Assembly (NCBI RefSeq): GCF_003024385.1 | Contig: NZ_PVZN01000008.1 | Coordinates: 1-64,000, forward strand | From: Pseudomonas sp. BBP2017 | Lineage (GTDB): Bacteria; Pseudomonadota; Gammaproteobacteria; Pseudomonadales; Pseudomonadaceae | Length of the DNA stretch: 64,000 bases | Direction of reading: 5' to 3' | Part shown: piece by piece, positions 42,406 through 52,783 of the stretch | How the letters are laid out: each line of letters opens with the position of its first letter | How positions within the stretch are numbered: position 1 is the stretch's first letter | Position numbers and translations under genes: made by a program | The notes under the pieces: generated by a model | What the model was told of the DNA's origin: nothing | Databases searched by the model: none | The model's input: only the letters and a program-made list of their open reading frames with translations

Positions 42406-44058
42406 TTAGAGCGGCCAGTTCGGCGTCGACCGTGCCACCAGTTCGCCAACAGCGATGCCCCGTGGCAGCACACCGTAAACCCGGCCACTGCCGCCCAGGC
42501 GGCTGCCGATAAAAGCATCGCTGACCGTGGCATTGCCCGCCTCCAGCAACAGCTTGGCTTGCAGGCCCAGAGCGATGTCTTCGCTGAGTTGACGGGCGCG
42601 GTACTGAATATCGCCGGTGTCGGCAAAGGCCGCCTTGAGATTGCCGATATGCGCCGCCAGGCGCGGATCGCCGTGGCCGTCACCCAGCTCAGCGAACAGC
42701 ACATCGAGCACACCCGGCTCTTTGGACAGGGCACGCAGCACATCCAGGCACTGGACATTGCCGGAACCTTCCCAGGTCGAATTGACCGGCGCTTCGCGGT
42801 ACAGGCGCGGCAGGATGCTGTCTTCAACATACCCCGCGCCGCCCATGCACTCGGCCGCCTCGTTGATCATTGCCGGGGCACGCTTGCAGATCCAGTACTT
42901 GCCAACGGCGGTGATCAGCCGGGCAAAACGGGCCTGCTGCGGGTCATCCGGCTGGTCGAGGGCATGCCCCATGCGCAGGCTCAGGGCCAGCGCTGCTTCG
43001 CTTTCCAGGGCCAGGTCAGCGAGGACGTTCTGCATCAGCGGTTGCTCGGCCAGCAGCCGTCCGCCGACCTGGCGATGTGCACAATGATGAGCGGCCTGGG
43101 TCAGGGCCTGACGCATCAGGGCACTGGAGCCGACCATGCAGTCGAAACGGGTCATGGCGACCATTTCGATGATGGTCGGCACACCACGGCCTTCCTCGCC
43201 GATCATCCATGCCATGGCGCCACGGAACTCCACTTCACTGGAGGCGTTGGAGCAGTTGCCGAGCTTGTTCTTCAGGCGCTGGATATAGAACTGGTTGCGG
43301 CTGTCATCCGGGCGATGGCGCGGCAGCAGGAAACAACTCAAACCCTTGTCAGTCTGGGCCAGGGTCAGGAAGGCATCACACATCGGTGCCGAACAGAACC
43401 ATTTGTGCCCGACCAGTTCGTAGGCCTGGCCCGGCCCTGGCGCGCCCACGGGGTAAGCACGGGTGGTATTGGCGCGAACATCGGTGCCACCCTGCTTTTC
43501 AGTCATGGCCATGCCCAGGGTTACTCCGGCCTTGTGCCGGTCACCGATGTTGCGCGGGTCATACTCGGTGGCCAGGACCTTGGGCAGCCAGTATTGCGCC
43601 AGTTCCGGCTGCAACTTGAGTGCAGGCACCGCGGCAAAGGTCATGGTCAGCGGGCATCCGCTGCCGGCTTCCGCTTGAGTGTGCAAATAGGTCATCGAGG
43701 CCCGGGCAACGTGGGCGCCCTCGCGCGGGTCGGTCCACGGCAGCGACGGCAAGCCGTGCTCGATGGCCGTGCGCATCAGCTCGTGGTAGGCCGGATGAAA
43801 CTCCACCAGGTCGATACGATGGCCATAACGGTCATGGCTGCTGAATTGCGGCTTGTGCTGGTTGGCCAGAAACCCGGCGGCCATCAGCGGCCCGCCCGCC
43901 AACGCCCCGTACGCGTCGATCCGGGCCTCAGCCCAGCCTGCCCCATAATGCCGCGACCATTGCTGCAGCGGCAGGTCGATGCGATACAGATTGGCCCCGT
44001 CCAGCGAGGGTGGCTGGTTGGTGACTTCATGGGTTTCAGCGTACTGGTGCAGGTTCAT
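42406..44058 (-). CDS. Acyl-CoA dehydrogenase, AidB-like
   Basis: Flavoprotein of 550 residues. Length and sequence fit the AidB branch: N-terminal EVTNQPPSLDGANLYRIDLP, MAMTEKQGGTDVRANTT (FAD-binding acyl-CoA dehydrogenase signature), HKWFCSAPMCDAFLTLAQT, and GVPTIIEMVAMTRFDCMVGS, with ECMGGAGYVEDSILPRLYRE near the C terminus. E. coli AidB belongs to the adaptive response to alkylation and binds DNA; whether this protein does so is not shown. In the AidB group a glutamate is retained (ECMGG), compatible with weak dehydrogenase activity. Follows ladS in the same direction after 83 bases. Confidence 0.87.
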   Translation of the reverse strand: MNLHQYAETHEVTNQPPSLDGANLYRIDLPLQQWSRHYGAGWAEARIDAYGALAGGPLMAAGFLANQHKPQFSSHDRYGHRIDLVEFHPAYHELMRTAIEHGLPSLPWTDPREGAHVARASMTYLHTQAEAGSGCPLTMTFAAVPALKLQPELAQYWLPKVLATEYDPRNIGDRHKAGVTLGMAMTEKQGGTDVRANTTRAYPVGAPGPGQAYELVGHKWFCSAPMCDAFLTLAQTDKGLSCFLLPRHRPDDSRNQFYIQRLKNKLGNCSNASSEVEFRGAMAWMIGEEGRGVPTIIEMVAMTRFDCMVGSSALMRQALTQAAHHCAHRQVGGRLLAEQPLMQNVLADLALESEAALALSLRMGHALDQPDDPQQARFARLITAVGKYWICKRAPAMINEAAECMGGAGYVEDSILPRLYREAPVNSTWEGSGNVQCLDVLRALSKEPGVLDVLFAELGDGHGDPRLAAHIGNLKAAFADTGDIQYRARQLSEDIALGLQAKLLLEAGNATVSDAFIGSRLGGSGRVYGVLPRGIAVGELVARSTPNWPL

Positions 44059-44141
44059 CAGGGGGCCTCCTGGATCCGGACGTGACTGAAATTTCAGTGA
44101 ATCACGCCGCGCCCCCCGGTCAAAGTGACAAAAACGCCTAA

Positions 44142-46124
44142 CTAGCCGCGATTTGGCCCGGACTTGGCCAGCGTCTGCGGTTGGCTCAAGGCAAGGCTCA
44201 GCACCAGTTCGAAACGGCTGCCCAGCCCCGGACTGGACTCATGCTGCAAGCGCGCCCCGATCAACTCGGCCAGCTGCCGGCAGATCGCCAGACCGATGCC
44301 CAGGCCTCCGTACTGGCGACTCATCGAGCCATCGACCTGGAAGAAGCGCTGATACAGACCTGGCTCGGCGAGGCGATCAAAGCCGATGCCGCTGTCACTG
44401 ACACTGATGGTCAGACCCAGCAGCCCCGGCCCTTGCAAGCGCCCGCGCACCTGCAGCATGACCCCACCCTCATGGGTGAACTTGATCCCGTTGTCGAGCA
44501 GGTAGCTGATGCACAGGGCCAGTTTATGCCGGTCGCCGACCAGCAACTCAGGCAAATCGGCCGGCGTGTCCAGATTCAGGTACAGCCCCTTGACCAGCGC
44601 CGCTGCCGCGTACTTGCTGCGCAGCTCCTGCAACAGGTTGCGCAAGCCGAACGGTGCGTTTTGCGCACTGAGGCGACCGGCCTGCAGTTCAGTGAGGATC
44701 AGGATATCGTCGACCATGCCCATCATCTCCTGGGCGGCGTAACTGGCCGTGCGCTGGTACTGAGCCAACTCGTGCGTCATGGGCACTGTCTGCATCAGCT
44801 CCAGCGAACCGATCACTCCGTTCATCGGCGTGCGCAGTTCATGGGTCACCGTGGCCAGGAACTCATCCTTCAAGCGGTTGCTGTTGGCCAGTTGCTGGTT
44901 AAGCACTTCCAGGGCCCGGCCTGTCTCGCGCAGGGCCTGGGCCTGCTGGTCACGCATGCTGTTGATACGGTCGGCCAGGGCCAGCGACAGCAGGCAAACC
45001 TCCAGGGCCGAACCGATCTGGCTGGCATACATGGTCAGGAACACATTGGGCAGGTAGCCCAGCACCATCAAGGTATTGACCAGGCCGCCAAGCAGGAATG
45101 CCGTCCAGGCGATGATGAAATAACGCGCCACCCGCAGACCGCGCCGCCAGGCATATACCCCGGCGGCGAAGATAGTCACGGTGAACAGCAACGCCAGGGC
45201 CGTAGCCAGACGCAGGGCGATGCCGTAGCTGCTGATCAGCGACAGCAGCATGACCACCCCGCCACAGGCCATCAGCACGCTGAGCAGGCCATCGAAGACG
45301 CGACTGTGCCGGGCCATCTGCAGGAAGCTACGGGCAAACTGACAACCGAACAATCCTGACGCACCGATGAACAGTGGCGTGGCGGCGTTCGCCCACCAGG
45401 GGCTGTCAGGCCAGAAGTAAGCCACCGCTGCGCCGTTGACCGATACCTGATAGAGGCCGAACGAGGCGATATAGAGGATGTAGTAGAGGTAACTGGTGTC
45501 GCGTACGCTGAGGTAGATAAACAGGTTGTAGACCAGCATCCCCAGCAGCACGCCATAAATCAGGCCGAGCACATAAAGGCGGGTCGGCTGTGCTTCCAGA
45601 TAGGCCTCGGTGGACCATAAGGTCAACGGCGCCTGTATTGAACCCTGGCTGTGCAAGCGCAAGTAGGCGGTGGTGGTCTGTCCTGGGCTGAAAGGTAATT
45701 CGAACAGGTAGTTGTTCTGTTCGATCTGGCGACTGGCATACGGCAGTGCGTCACCGGTGCGCTGGACCAGGCGCAAGGTGCCGCTGCTGTCAGGCAGGTA
45801 AAGCTCCAGATGGTCCAGTGGCGGGTAGGCCAGCTCCAGCAGCCAGCTGCGCGGCGCGGCCGAAGGCAACGCTGTGTAGCGCAGATCGAGGCGGATCCAG
45901 AACACCGAGGTCGAGTAACCGGCATTCAACACATCGGCTTGATGCGTACGAAAATGCTCACTGAACGAAGGGGCACTGACCTGCGCGATGCTGGCATTGC
46001 CATCGCGGTCTTCGAATACCTGCATCACCCGCCCCAAGGGCAAGCTGCGCGTCGAGTCGTCGAAATCAACCGCCGTGGCCAGCAGTGGCAACCAGCCCAG
46101 CACAACAATCAGCAAATAGCGCAT
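44142..46124 (-). CDS. ladS: LadS-like 7TMR-DISM sensor histidine kinase lacking a receiver
   Basis: Membrane sensor kinase of 660 residues. A signal sequence is followed by a periplasmic 7TMR-DISMED2 domain (about 30-170), seven helices (7TMR-DISM, about 180-380), a HisKA domain with the phospho-acceptor His428 in ATVTHELRTPMNG, and an HATPase domain (DNGIKFTHEGG, SDSGIGFDRL, GGLGIGLAICRQLAEL) that ends the protein. In P. aeruginosa LadS acts through GacS to promote RsmY/RsmZ and biofilm; orthology rests on the domain order and position beside thiD and the acyl-CoA dehydrogenase. P. aeruginosa LadS (795 residues) has a C-terminal receiver; this one stops before it. Confidence 0.85.
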   Translation of the reverse strand: MRYLLIVVLGWLPLLATAVDFDDSTRSLPLGRVMQVFEDRDGNASIAQVSAPSFSEHFRTHQADVLNAGYSTSVFWIRLDLRYTALPSAAPRSWLLELAYPPLDHLELYLPDSSGTLRLVQRTGDALPYASRQIEQNNYLFELPFSPGQTTTAYLRLHSQGSIQAPLTLWSTEAYLEAQPTRLYVLGLIYGVLLGMLVYNLFIYLSVRDTSYLYYILYIASFGLYQVSVNGAAVAYFWPDSPWWANAATPLFIGASGLFGCQFARSFLQMARHSRVFDGLLSVLMACGGVVMLLSLISSYGIALRLATALALLFTVTIFAAGVYAWRRGLRVARYFIIAWTAFLLGGLVNTLMVLGYLPNVFLTMYASQIGSALEVCLLSLALADRINSMRDQQAQALRETGRALEVLNQQLANSNRLKDEFLATVTHELRTPMNGVIGSLELMQTVPMTHELAQYQRTASYAAQEMMGMVDDILILTELQAGRLSAQNAPFGLRNLLQELRSKYAAAALVKGLYLNLDTPADLPELLVGDRHKLALCISYLLDNGIKFTHEGGVMLQVRGRLQGPGLLGLTISVSDSGIGFDRLAEPGLYQRFFQVDGSMSRQYGGLGIGLAICRQLAELIGARLQHESSPGLGSRFELVLSLALSQPQTLAKSGPNRG

Positions 46125-46387
46125 ACAGCCCCAGCATGGTCTGTCCCGGTCGTGTCGCGGTAGCCTCCTGTCCGTTTGAGGCGACGCGATCCGGCAGTAA
46201 CCGTTATCGGTTGTTTGAGCACTCTAGCATAGCTTTTCAGCACTACCATACGCCACATAAAAATCTGAACAGAAGGCTCTAGAACGGCACTTTTAGCGAC
46301 ATACAAATTAATTTACTGACCAAGTGACCAGAAAAGCCTGGCGGGGGGCAGACCCGACAAAAGCGTTTGGTGGTAAGCTCGCGCACC

Positions 46388-47185
46388 ATGAATACCTACA
46401 GCTCCCGCCCCGTTGTCCTCTGTCTCTCCGGCCACGACCCCAGTGGCGGCGCCGGCTTGCAGGCAGATATCGAAGCCCTGATCGCTCAAGGTTGCCACGC
46501 CGCTCCCGCCGTGACCGCCCTGACCGTGCAGGATACCGTCAATGTCACTGACTTCCGTGTGCTCGACCGCGAGTGGGTGCTGGCCCAGGCCAACGCCGTA
46601 CTGTCCGATTCCACGGTCGCAGCAGTCAAGCTGGGCATGCTCGGCTCGCTGGACATGGTCGACACCGTAGTCGAACTGCTCAGTGCCCATCCGCATCTAC
46701 CGCTGGTCTGCGACCCGGTGCTGCGCGCTGGCGGCGGTGGCCGCCTGGGCAAGGACGAAGTCGGCTACGCCATGCGCGAACGCCTGTTGCCGCTGGCCAC
46801 CATCGCTACCCCGAACCTGCCCGAAGCCCGCATCCTCGCCGAACTGCCTGATGGCAGCGCGGACGAATGCGCAGAAAAACTGCTGCCCTTCGTCAGACAC
46901 CTGCTGATCACCGGCGGTCACGGTGACGAACACGAAATCCACAACCGCCTGTACAGCCGTGATGGACAGCGTCACACCTGGACCTGCCAACGCCTGCCTG
47001 GCAGCTACCACGGCTCGGGCTGCACCCTGGCCAGCGCCCTGGCCGGTCGCCTGGCCCTCGGCGAGCAACTGCATAGCGCCGTACGTTCGGCCCTGGACTA
47101 CACCTGGCGAACCCTGCGCGATGCCGAACAACTGGGCAAAGGCCAATATGTGCCGCGTCGCCTACCCCTGGATTTCTGTTCCTGA
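46388..47185 (+). CDS. thiD: Hydroxymethylpyrimidine/phosphomethylpyrimidine kinase
   Basis: Thiamine biosynthesis kinase of 265 residues that phosphorylates HMP twice to HMP-PP. Ribokinase-like fold: GHDPSGGAGLQADIEAL (residues 14-30, substrate loop), VCDPVLRAGGGG, TPNLPEARIL, and the C-terminal anion hole GSYHGSGCTLASALAG. ATG at 46388; the frame is open upstream only to a TTG. First of three genes thiD-thiE-hemL spaced by about 15 bases. It is divergent from ladS (263-base gap in which I see no clear site). Confidence 0.94.
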   Translation: MNTYSSRPVVLCLSGHDPSGGAGLQADIEALIAQGCHAAPAVTALTVQDTVNVTDFRVLDREWVLAQANAVLSDSTVAAVKLGMLGSLDMVDTVVELLSAHPHLPLVCDPVLRAGGGGRLGKDEVGYAMRERLLPLATIATPNLPEARILAELPDGSADECAEKLLPFVRHLLITGGHGDEHEIHNRLYSRDGQRHTWTCQRLPGSYHGSGCTLASALAGRLALGEQLHSAVRSALDYTWRTLRDAEQLGKGQYVPRRLPLDFCS

Positions 47186-47200
47186 GCCCGAGGTCCCTAG

Positions 47201-47827
47201 ATGAAGCTACGTGGTCTGTATGCCATCACCGACAGTCAACTGCTGGCCGGCAAGTTTCTGCCCTATGTCGAAGCGGCCCTTGAGGGCGGCGTGACCCTGC
47301 TGCAATACCGCGACAAGAGCCAGGACCAATCCCGTCGCCTGCGCGAGGCCGAAGCCCTGGCCGAGCTTTGCGCACGCTACAAGACCCAACTGATCATCAA
47401 CGACGATGCCGAGCTGGCCGCGCGCCTGGGTGTCGGTGTGCACCTGGGCCAGACCGATGGCCCGCTGACCCCGGCACGCACCCTGCTCGGCCGCGAGGCG
47501 ATCATCGGCTCGACCTGCCACGCCCAGTTTGAGCTGGCCGAGCAAGCCGCGCGCGAAGGCGCCAGTTACGTCGCCTTTGGCCGCTTCTTCAATTCCGTGA
47601 CCAAGCCGGGCGCGCCAGCCGCCGATACTGCCTTGCTGGATCAAGCCCGGGCCCGGCTTAAACTGCCGATCTGCGTAATCGGCGGCATTACCCTGGACAA
47701 CGCCGCCCCGCTGGTCGCCCATGGCGCCGACCTGCTGGCGGTGATTCATGGCCTGTTCGGCGCCGACAGCACGCAAGAAGTTACTCGCCGTGCCCGCGCC
47801 TTCAACGCCCTGTTCGCATCTGCCTGA
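47201..47827 (+). CDS. thiE: Thiamine-phosphate synthase
   Basis: Couples HMP-PP and thiazole phosphate to thiamine monophosphate; 208 residues, TIM barrel. Seen: [11 protein letters not shown] at the start, [40 protein letters not shown] (pyrophosphate/Mg site) and [20 protein letters not shown] near the end. It lies 15 bases after thiD and 15 before hemL. Confidence 0.95.
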   Translation: MKLRGLYAITDSQLLAGKFLPYVEAALEGGVTLLQYRDKSQDQSRRLREAEALAELCARYKTQLIINDDAELAARLGVGVHLGQTDGPLTPARTLLGREAIIGSTCHAQFELAEQAAREGASYVAFGRFFNSVTKPGAPAADTALLDQARARLKLPICVIGGITLDNAAPLVAHGADLLAVIHGLFGADSTQEVTRRARAFNALFASA

Positions 47828-47842
47828 TTGAGAGAGCCCATC

Positions 47843-49129
47843 ATGTCTCGTTCCGAAACCCTGTTCGCCAACGCCCAGAAACATATCCCCGGAGGCGTCA
47901 ACTCGCCGGTGCGGGCGTTCAAGAGTGTTGGCGGCACGCCGCTGTTCTTCAAGCATGCCGAAGGCGCCTACGTCACCGACGAAGATGACAAGCGCTACGT
48001 CGACTACGTCGGCTCCTGGGGCCCGATGATCCTTGGCCACAGCCACCCGGACGTGCTCGACTCGGTGCGCAAGCAGCTGGAACACGGCTTGTCTTACGGT
48101 GCCCCGACTGCCATGGAAACCGAGATGGCCGACCTGGTCTGCTCGATCGTGCCGTCGATGGAGATGGTGCGCATGGTCAGTTCCGGCACCGAAGCCACCA
48201 TGAGCGCCATTCGTCTGGCCCGCGGCTACACCGGCCGTGACAGCATCATCAAGTTCGAAGGTTGCTACCACGGCCACTCCGACAGCCTGCTGGTAAAAGC
48301 CGGCTCCGGCCTGCTGACCCAGGGCGTGCCAAGCTCCGCGGGCGTGCCAGCAGCCTTTGCCAAACACACCCTGACCCTGCCGTTCAACGACATCGATGCG
48401 GTCGAGACCATGCTCGCTGAAGTCGGCCAGGAAGTGGCGTGCATCATCGTCGAGCCGGTGGCCGGCAACATGAACTGCGTGCCGCCGGCGCCAGGCTTCC
48501 TCGAAGGCCTGCGCTCGCTGTGCGACAAACACGGCGTGGTACTGATTTTCGACGAAGTGATGACCGGCTTCCGCGTGGCCCTGGGCGGCGCGCAGGCGCA
48601 TTACGGCGTGACCCCGGACCTGTCGACCTTCGGCAAGATCGTGGGTGGCGGCATGCCTGTTGGCTGCTTCGGCGGCAAGCGCAAGATCATGGAGCGGATT
48701 GCACCGCTGGGCCCGGTCTACCAGGCCGGCACCCTGTCGGGCAACCCGCTGGCCATGGCCGCAGGCCTGACCACCTTGAAACTGATCAGCCGCCCGGGTT
48801 TCCACGCCGAGCTCAGCGACTACACCAGCCGTCTGCTCGACGGCCTGCAGCAGCGCGCCGATGCCGCTGGCATTCCGTTCGTCACCACGCAGGCCGGGGG
48901 CATGTTCGGCCTGTACTTCAGCGGTGCTGACGATATCGTCACCTTCGATGACGTGATGGCCAGCGATGCCGAACGCTTCAAGCGCTTCTTCCACCTGATG
49001 CTTGAAGGCGGTGTGTACCTGGCGCCAAGCGCCTTCGAGGCCGGTTTCACCTCAATTGCCCACGGCGAAACCGAGCTGAAGATCACCCTGGATGCCGCCG
49101 AGCGGGCGTTCGCCAAGCTCAAGAACTAA
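47843..49129 (+). CDS. hemL: Glutamate-1-semialdehyde 2,1-aminomutase
   Basis: PLP enzyme of tetrapyrrole synthesis turning glutamate-1-semialdehyde into 5-aminolevulinate; 428 residues. Motifs: [52 protein letters not shown] and the PLP lysine in [19 protein letters not shown]. The ATG at 47843 (MSRSETLF) has GAGAG eight bases before it and is preferred to one five codons upstream. Confidence 0.96.
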   Translation: MSRSETLFANAQKHIPGGVNSPVRAFKSVGGTPLFFKHAEGAYVTDEDDKRYVDYVGSWGPMILGHSHPDVLDSVRKQLEHGLSYGAPTAMETEMADLVCSIVPSMEMVRMVSSGTEATMSAIRLARGYTGRDSIIKFEGCYHGHSDSLLVKAGSGLLTQGVPSSAGVPAAFAKHTLTLPFNDIDAVETMLAEVGQEVACIIVEPVAGNMNCVPPAPGFLEGLRSLCDKHGVVLIFDEVMTGFRVALGGAQAHYGVTPDLSTFGKIVGGGMPVGCFGGKRKIMERIAPLGPVYQAGTLSGNPLAMAAGLTTLKLISRPGFHAELSDYTSRLLDGLQQRADAAGIPFVTTQAGGMFGLYFSGADDIVTFDDVMASDAERFKRFFHLMLEGGVYLAPSAFEAGFTSIAHGETELKITLDAAERAFAKLKN

Positions 49130-49135
49130 ACGGTG

Positions 49136-49199
49136 GGAGCGGGCTTGCCCCGCGAGACGATGCGGCTGACACAGCGCAATCGCGGGGCAAGCCCGCTCC
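49136..49199. repeat. Paired REP element
   Basis: Arms ggagcgggcttgccccgcga (49136-49155) and its exact reverse complement (49180-49199), 24 bases apart, directly after hemL. Same family as at 11477 and 63052. Confidence 0.9.
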
Positions 49200-49315
49200 T
49201 ACCGAGGGCTCCTCAGCAGAAAATCGAGTAAAGACTTTGTAAGGTAGGCGTTGCTTATCCCATAATGTGCCACCAGACACTTTGGCCGCAGCTTTGCAGA
49301 GGTAAGTCGATCCCC

Positions 49316-49864
49316 ATGAACCGCACCGGCCGCGCCCTCGCCCTGGGCTGCCTGTTGCTTCTTCAGCCCCTGCTGGCCTCAGCAGGCGGTAACTCGTTGC
49401 TGATTCCGGCAACGGGCCGCTGCACCCTCAATTCCCAGCCCGAAGACCTGCCCCAAGCCTTGGCCGCCTGCCAGCAGGCCGCGCAGGAAGGTGATGCCCA
49501 GGCCCAATACGAGCTCGGTGAATTCTATTATGAAGGCACTAATACGCCACGCGACCTCAAACAAGCCCTGAACTACTTCGAGCAAGCCTCACTGCAAGGC
49601 CACGCTCAAGCTCAGTACCGTCTGGGCAGCATGTTTTTCAAAGGCGAAGGTGTCGCGGCCAACAATGTACAGGCGTACATCGTGCTGAAAATGGCGGCAG
49701 TCAATGGCGCCGAAGAGGCCCTGGACCTGGCCGATGAGGTCTCCGAGCAAATGCCCCGTGAAGATCTTGAAGTGGCGACCCAGGTATTGGGACAGATCTT
49801 TCGCAAGTACCTGCTGGAACTGCAGACCGCCGAAGGACGTACACCCTTCTCGCCACTGCCCTGA
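49316..49864 (+). CDS. Sel1/TPR-repeat secreted protein
   Basis: Protein of 182 residues with a signal peptide (ALGCLLLLQPLLASAG, to about residue 23). Two Sel1-like repeats: AQEGDAQAQYELGEFYYEGT and ASLQGHAQAQYRLGSMFFKG, then helices. Such repeats mediate protein contacts in the periplasm. Orthologue of the gene after hemL in P. aeruginosa (PA3978). The ATG at 49316 is used; the frame extends 17 codons upstream without signal-peptide character. Confidence 0.85.
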   Translation: MNRTGRALALGCLLLLQPLLASAGGNSLLIPATGRCTLNSQPEDLPQALAACQQAAQEGDAQAQYELGEFYYEGTNTPRDLKQALNYFEQASLQGHAQAQYRLGSMFFKGEGVAANNVQAYIVLKMAAVNGAEEALDLADEVSEQMPREDLEVATQVLGQIFRKYLLELQTAEGRTPFSPLP

Positions 49865-49873
49865 AGCCCGGGC

Positions 49874-50200
49874 TTATTTTTCCGGCATCGGCATCGGAAA
49901 CGGCATCACATTACTGACACCACGTGCCTCACTGATTTTTGGCGTTCCCAAGCGCTCGACCTCATCGATACGCACGATCGAGTGCATCGGCACAAAGCTG
50001 CGCACCACGCCTTCGAATTGCGCCTTGAGCTTTTCTTCGCTCGGATCGACCACCACCTGGGTGCGTTCGCCGAAGACAAATTCCTCTATTTCAAGAAAGC
50101 CCCACAGATCGCTCTGGTAGATCTGCTTGGCATACATCTCGAATACCTGACCCTGGTTGAGAAAGATCACTTTGTAGATAGGCGCTTCACGTTTGCTCAT
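49874..50200 (-). CDS. DUF1820 family protein
   Basis: Conserved protein of 108 residues and unknown function. IYKVIFLNQGQVFEMYAKQI and LWGFLEIEEFVFGERTQVVV followed by PMHSIVRIDEVERLG are the DUF1820 signature. A longer start at 50218 (114 residues) is equally open; the shorter one matches the family N terminus (SKREAPIYKV), but neither has a clear ribosome site. Convergent with the Sel1 gene and divergent from miaB. Confidence 0.85.
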   Translation of the reverse strand: MSKREAPIYKVIFLNQGQVFEMYAKQIYQSDLWGFLEIEEFVFGERTQVVVDPSEEKLKAQFEGVVRSFVPMHSIVRIDEVERLGTPKISEARGVSNVMPFPMPMPEK

Positions 50201-50329
50201 TTCGGCGGGGACAGTCATAGGTTGTAAAGAAAGCGCAAACTATATCATAGCCCCCGGACCGACAACGCTAGGATCCACCGCCCCAGGCCCTTATAATGTG
50301 CGGTTCTTCGAATTACCTGATGATCTCCC

Positions 50330-51658
50330 ATGGCCAAGAAGCTTTATATCGAAACCCACGGTTGCCAGATGAACGAGTACGACAGCTCGCGCATGGTCGA
50401 CTTGCTGGGTGAACATCAAGCCCTGGAGGTCACTGCACGGGCCGAAGACGCCGACGTGATCCTGCTCAATACCTGCTCGATCCGCGAGCGCGCCCAGGAC
50501 CGGGTCTACTCCCAGCTGGGCCGCTGGCGCGAACTGAAGGACCTGAAGCCGGACATGGTTATCGCCGTCGGCGGTTGCGTGGCCAGCCAGGAAGGCGAAT
50601 CGATCCGCAAACGGGCGCCGTATGTCGACGTGGTATTCGGCCCGCAGACCTTGCACCGTTTGCCGGAAATGATCGATGCCGCCCGCACCACGCGCCTGCC
50701 GCAGGTCGACGTGTCGTTCCCGGAAATCGAAAAATTCGACCACCTGCCCGAGCCGCGCATCGACGGGCCGACCGCCTATGTCTCGGTCATGGAAGGTTGC
50801 AGCAAGTACTGCACCTTCTGCGTGGTGCCCTACACCCGCGGCGAAGAAGTCAGCCGACCGTTCGACGACGTGCTGTCCGAAGTCATCCACCTGGCCGAGA
50901 ACGGTGTACGCGAGATCACCCTGCTGGGACAGAACGTCAACGGCTATCGCGGCCAGACCCACGATGGTCGCCTGGCCGACCTGGCGGAACTGATCAGGGT
51001 AGTGGCGGCAGTGGATGGCATCGACCGCATCCGCTACACCACCTCGCATCCGCTGGAGTTTTCCGACAGCCTGATCCAGGCCCACGCCGAGGTGCCCGAG
51101 CTGGTCAAACACCTGCACCTGCCGGTGCAATCGGGCTCTGACCGTGTGCTGGCAGCAATGAAGCGCAACCACACCATCCTCGAATACAAGTCCAAGCTGC
51201 GCAAACTCAAGGCTGCCGTACCCGGCATCTGCATCAGCTCGGACTTTATCGTCGGCTTCCCGGGTGAAACCGAGAAAGACTTCGAGCAGACCATGAAGCT
51301 GGTCGCCGAGGTCGGGTTCGACTTTTCCTACTCCTTCGTCTACAGCCAGCGCCCCGGCACCCCGGCCTCCGACCTGCCCGACGAGACCCCGGAAGAAGTG
51401 AAAAAGGAGCGCCTCAAAGCCCTGCAGCATCGCCTCGACACCCAAGGGTTCGAGATCAGCCGACAAATGGTCGGCACGGTGCAGCGCATCCTGGTCACCG
51501 ACTACTCGCGTCGCGACCCGGGCCAATTGCAGGGGCGCACCGAGAATAACCGTATCGTCAACTTCCGCTGCGACAATGCGAAGCTGATCGGCCAGTTCGT
51601 CGACATCCATATCGACGACGCCCGCCCGCATTCGCTGTTCGGTTCGCTCGCGCACTGA
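50330..51658 (+). CDS. miaB: tRNA (N6-isopentenyl adenosine(37)-C2)-methylthiotransferase
   Basis: Radical-SAM enzyme of 442 residues that adds a methylthio group to i6A37 of tRNA. The N-terminal MTTase domain has three cysteines for its own cluster ([27 protein letters not shown]); the radical-SAM CxxxCxxC is [17 protein letters not shown] (about residues 153-168); a C-terminal TRAM domain ([20 protein letters not shown]) binds tRNA. First gene of the conserved miaB-phoH-ybeY-corC-lnt series. Confidence 0.96.
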   Translation: MAKKLYIETHGCQMNEYDSSRMVDLLGEHQALEVTARAEDADVILLNTCSIRERAQDRVYSQLGRWRELKDLKPDMVIAVGGCVASQEGESIRKRAPYVDVVFGPQTLHRLPEMIDAARTTRLPQVDVSFPEIEKFDHLPEPRIDGPTAYVSVMEGCSKYCTFCVVPYTRGEEVSRPFDDVLSEVIHLAENGVREITLLGQNVNGYRGQTHDGRLADLAELIRVVAAVDGIDRIRYTTSHPLEFSDSLIQAHAEVPELVKHLHLPVQSGSDRVLAAMKRNHTILEYKSKLRKLKAAVPGICISSDFIVGFPGETEKDFEQTMKLVAEVGFDFSYSFVYSQRPGTPASDLPDETPEEVKKERLKALQHRLDTQGFEISRQMVGTVQRILVTDYSRRDPGQLQGRTENNRIVNFRCDNAKLIGQFVDIHIDDARPHSLFGSLAH

Positions 51659-51781
51659 CCTGTCCAGCCGGGCCGCAACACTGGCCCGGCGACCCTTGAT
51701 CGTTTCAGCGCTTTCGCCCTGCAGCGGCTAGGGTTATCCTTGAGTCCATCTCCATTGCCGTAGGGCGGCTGAAAAACGACC

Positions 51782-52783
51782 TTGAACGCACCCATAGAAC
51801 CTCATCGTTTCATCCTCGAACCCTTCGAGGCCCATCGCTTCGCCAATCTGTGCGGGCAGTTCGACGAGCATTTGCGCCTGATTGAACAGCGCCTGGCTAT
51901 CGAAATCCGCAACCGCGGCAATCAGTTCGAATTGATCGGCGAACCCAAACACACCTCCTCCGCCGAGCATCTGCTGCGCCGCCTCTATCGCGAGACCAAG
52001 GCCACCGAGCTGTCGCCGGAAATGGTGCACCTGTTCCTGCAGGAATCTGCGGTGCAGGAGCTGGAAAACCCGGCCGTCAACGAAGTCAGTGTTTCCCTGC
52101 GCACACGCAAGGGCATGATTCGTCCACGCGGGCTGAACCAGCAGCGCTATGTGAAAGAAATCCTCGGCAACGACATCAACTTCGGCGTCGGCCCGGCCGG
52201 TACCGGCAAGACCTACCTGGCCGTGGCCTGCGCCGTTGATGCGCTGGAACGCGAACAGGTACGTCGCATCCTGCTGGTGCGCCCGGCGGTTGAAGCGGGT
52301 GAAAAGCTCGGTTTCCTGCCCGGCGACCTGGCCCAGAAGATCGACCCGTACCTGCGCCCGCTGTACGACGCCCTGTATGAAATGCTCGGCTTCGAACATG
52401 TGGCCAAACTGATCGAGCGCCAGGTGATCGAGATCGCCCCGCTGGCCTACATGCGTGGCCGCACCCTGAACAACAGCTTCATCATCCTCGATGAGAGCCA
52501 GAACACCACGGTCGAGCAGATGAAGATGTTCCTCACCCGTATCGGTTTCGGTTCCACCGCAGTAATCACCGGCGACATTACCCAGGTCGACCTGCCGCGC
52601 GGCACCAAGTCGGGCCTGGCTCACGTCATCGAGGTGCTCAAGGGCGTGCCGGGCATCAGCTTCACGCACTTCCAGCCCAAGGACGTGGTCCGTCACCCGT
52701 TGGTACAACGCATTGTCGAGGCCTACGAGCGCTTTGACAGTCAGCAGCAGAATCCGACCGAAGGCAAACAACGCGATGCTTGA
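51782..52783 (+). CDS. ybeZ: PhoH-family ATPase (YbeZ), TTG start
   Basis: Cytoplasmic PhoH-like ATPase of 333 residues, partner of YbeY in rRNA/ribosome quality control in other bacteria. Walker A is [17 protein letters not shown] (about residues 138-154), Walker [10 protein letters not shown], and [12 protein letters not shown] follows. Translation appears to start at TTG 51782 (M-N-A-P-I-E-P), the sequence where pseudomonad PhoH proteins begin; no ATG or GTG upstream fits. Its end overlaps the ybeY start by eight bases. Confidence 0.93.
   Translation: MNAPIEPHRFILEPFEAHRFANLCGQFDEHLRLIEQRLAIEIRNRGNQFELIGEPKHTSSAEHLLRRLYRETKATELSPEMVHLFLQESAVQELENPAVNEVSVSLRTRKGMIRPRGLNQQRYVKEILGNDINFGVGPAGTGKTYLAVACAVDALEREQVRRILLVRPAVEAGEKLGFLPGDLAQKIDPYLRPLYDALYEMLGFEHVAKLIERQVIEIAPLAYMRGRTLNNSFIILDESQNTTVEQMKMFLTRIGFGSTAVITGDITQVDLPRGTKSGLAHVIEVLKGVPGISFTHFQPKDVVRHPLVQRIVEAYERFDSQQQNPTEGKQRDA

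Noticed and set aside
47207..48994. Open frame of 595 codons on the minus strand
   Set aside because: Antisense to thiE and hemL, both of which carry all family motifs.
49130..49206. REP pair after hemL considered as the hemL terminator
   Set aside because: Strong palindrome but no T-run on either strand; kept as a repeat only.
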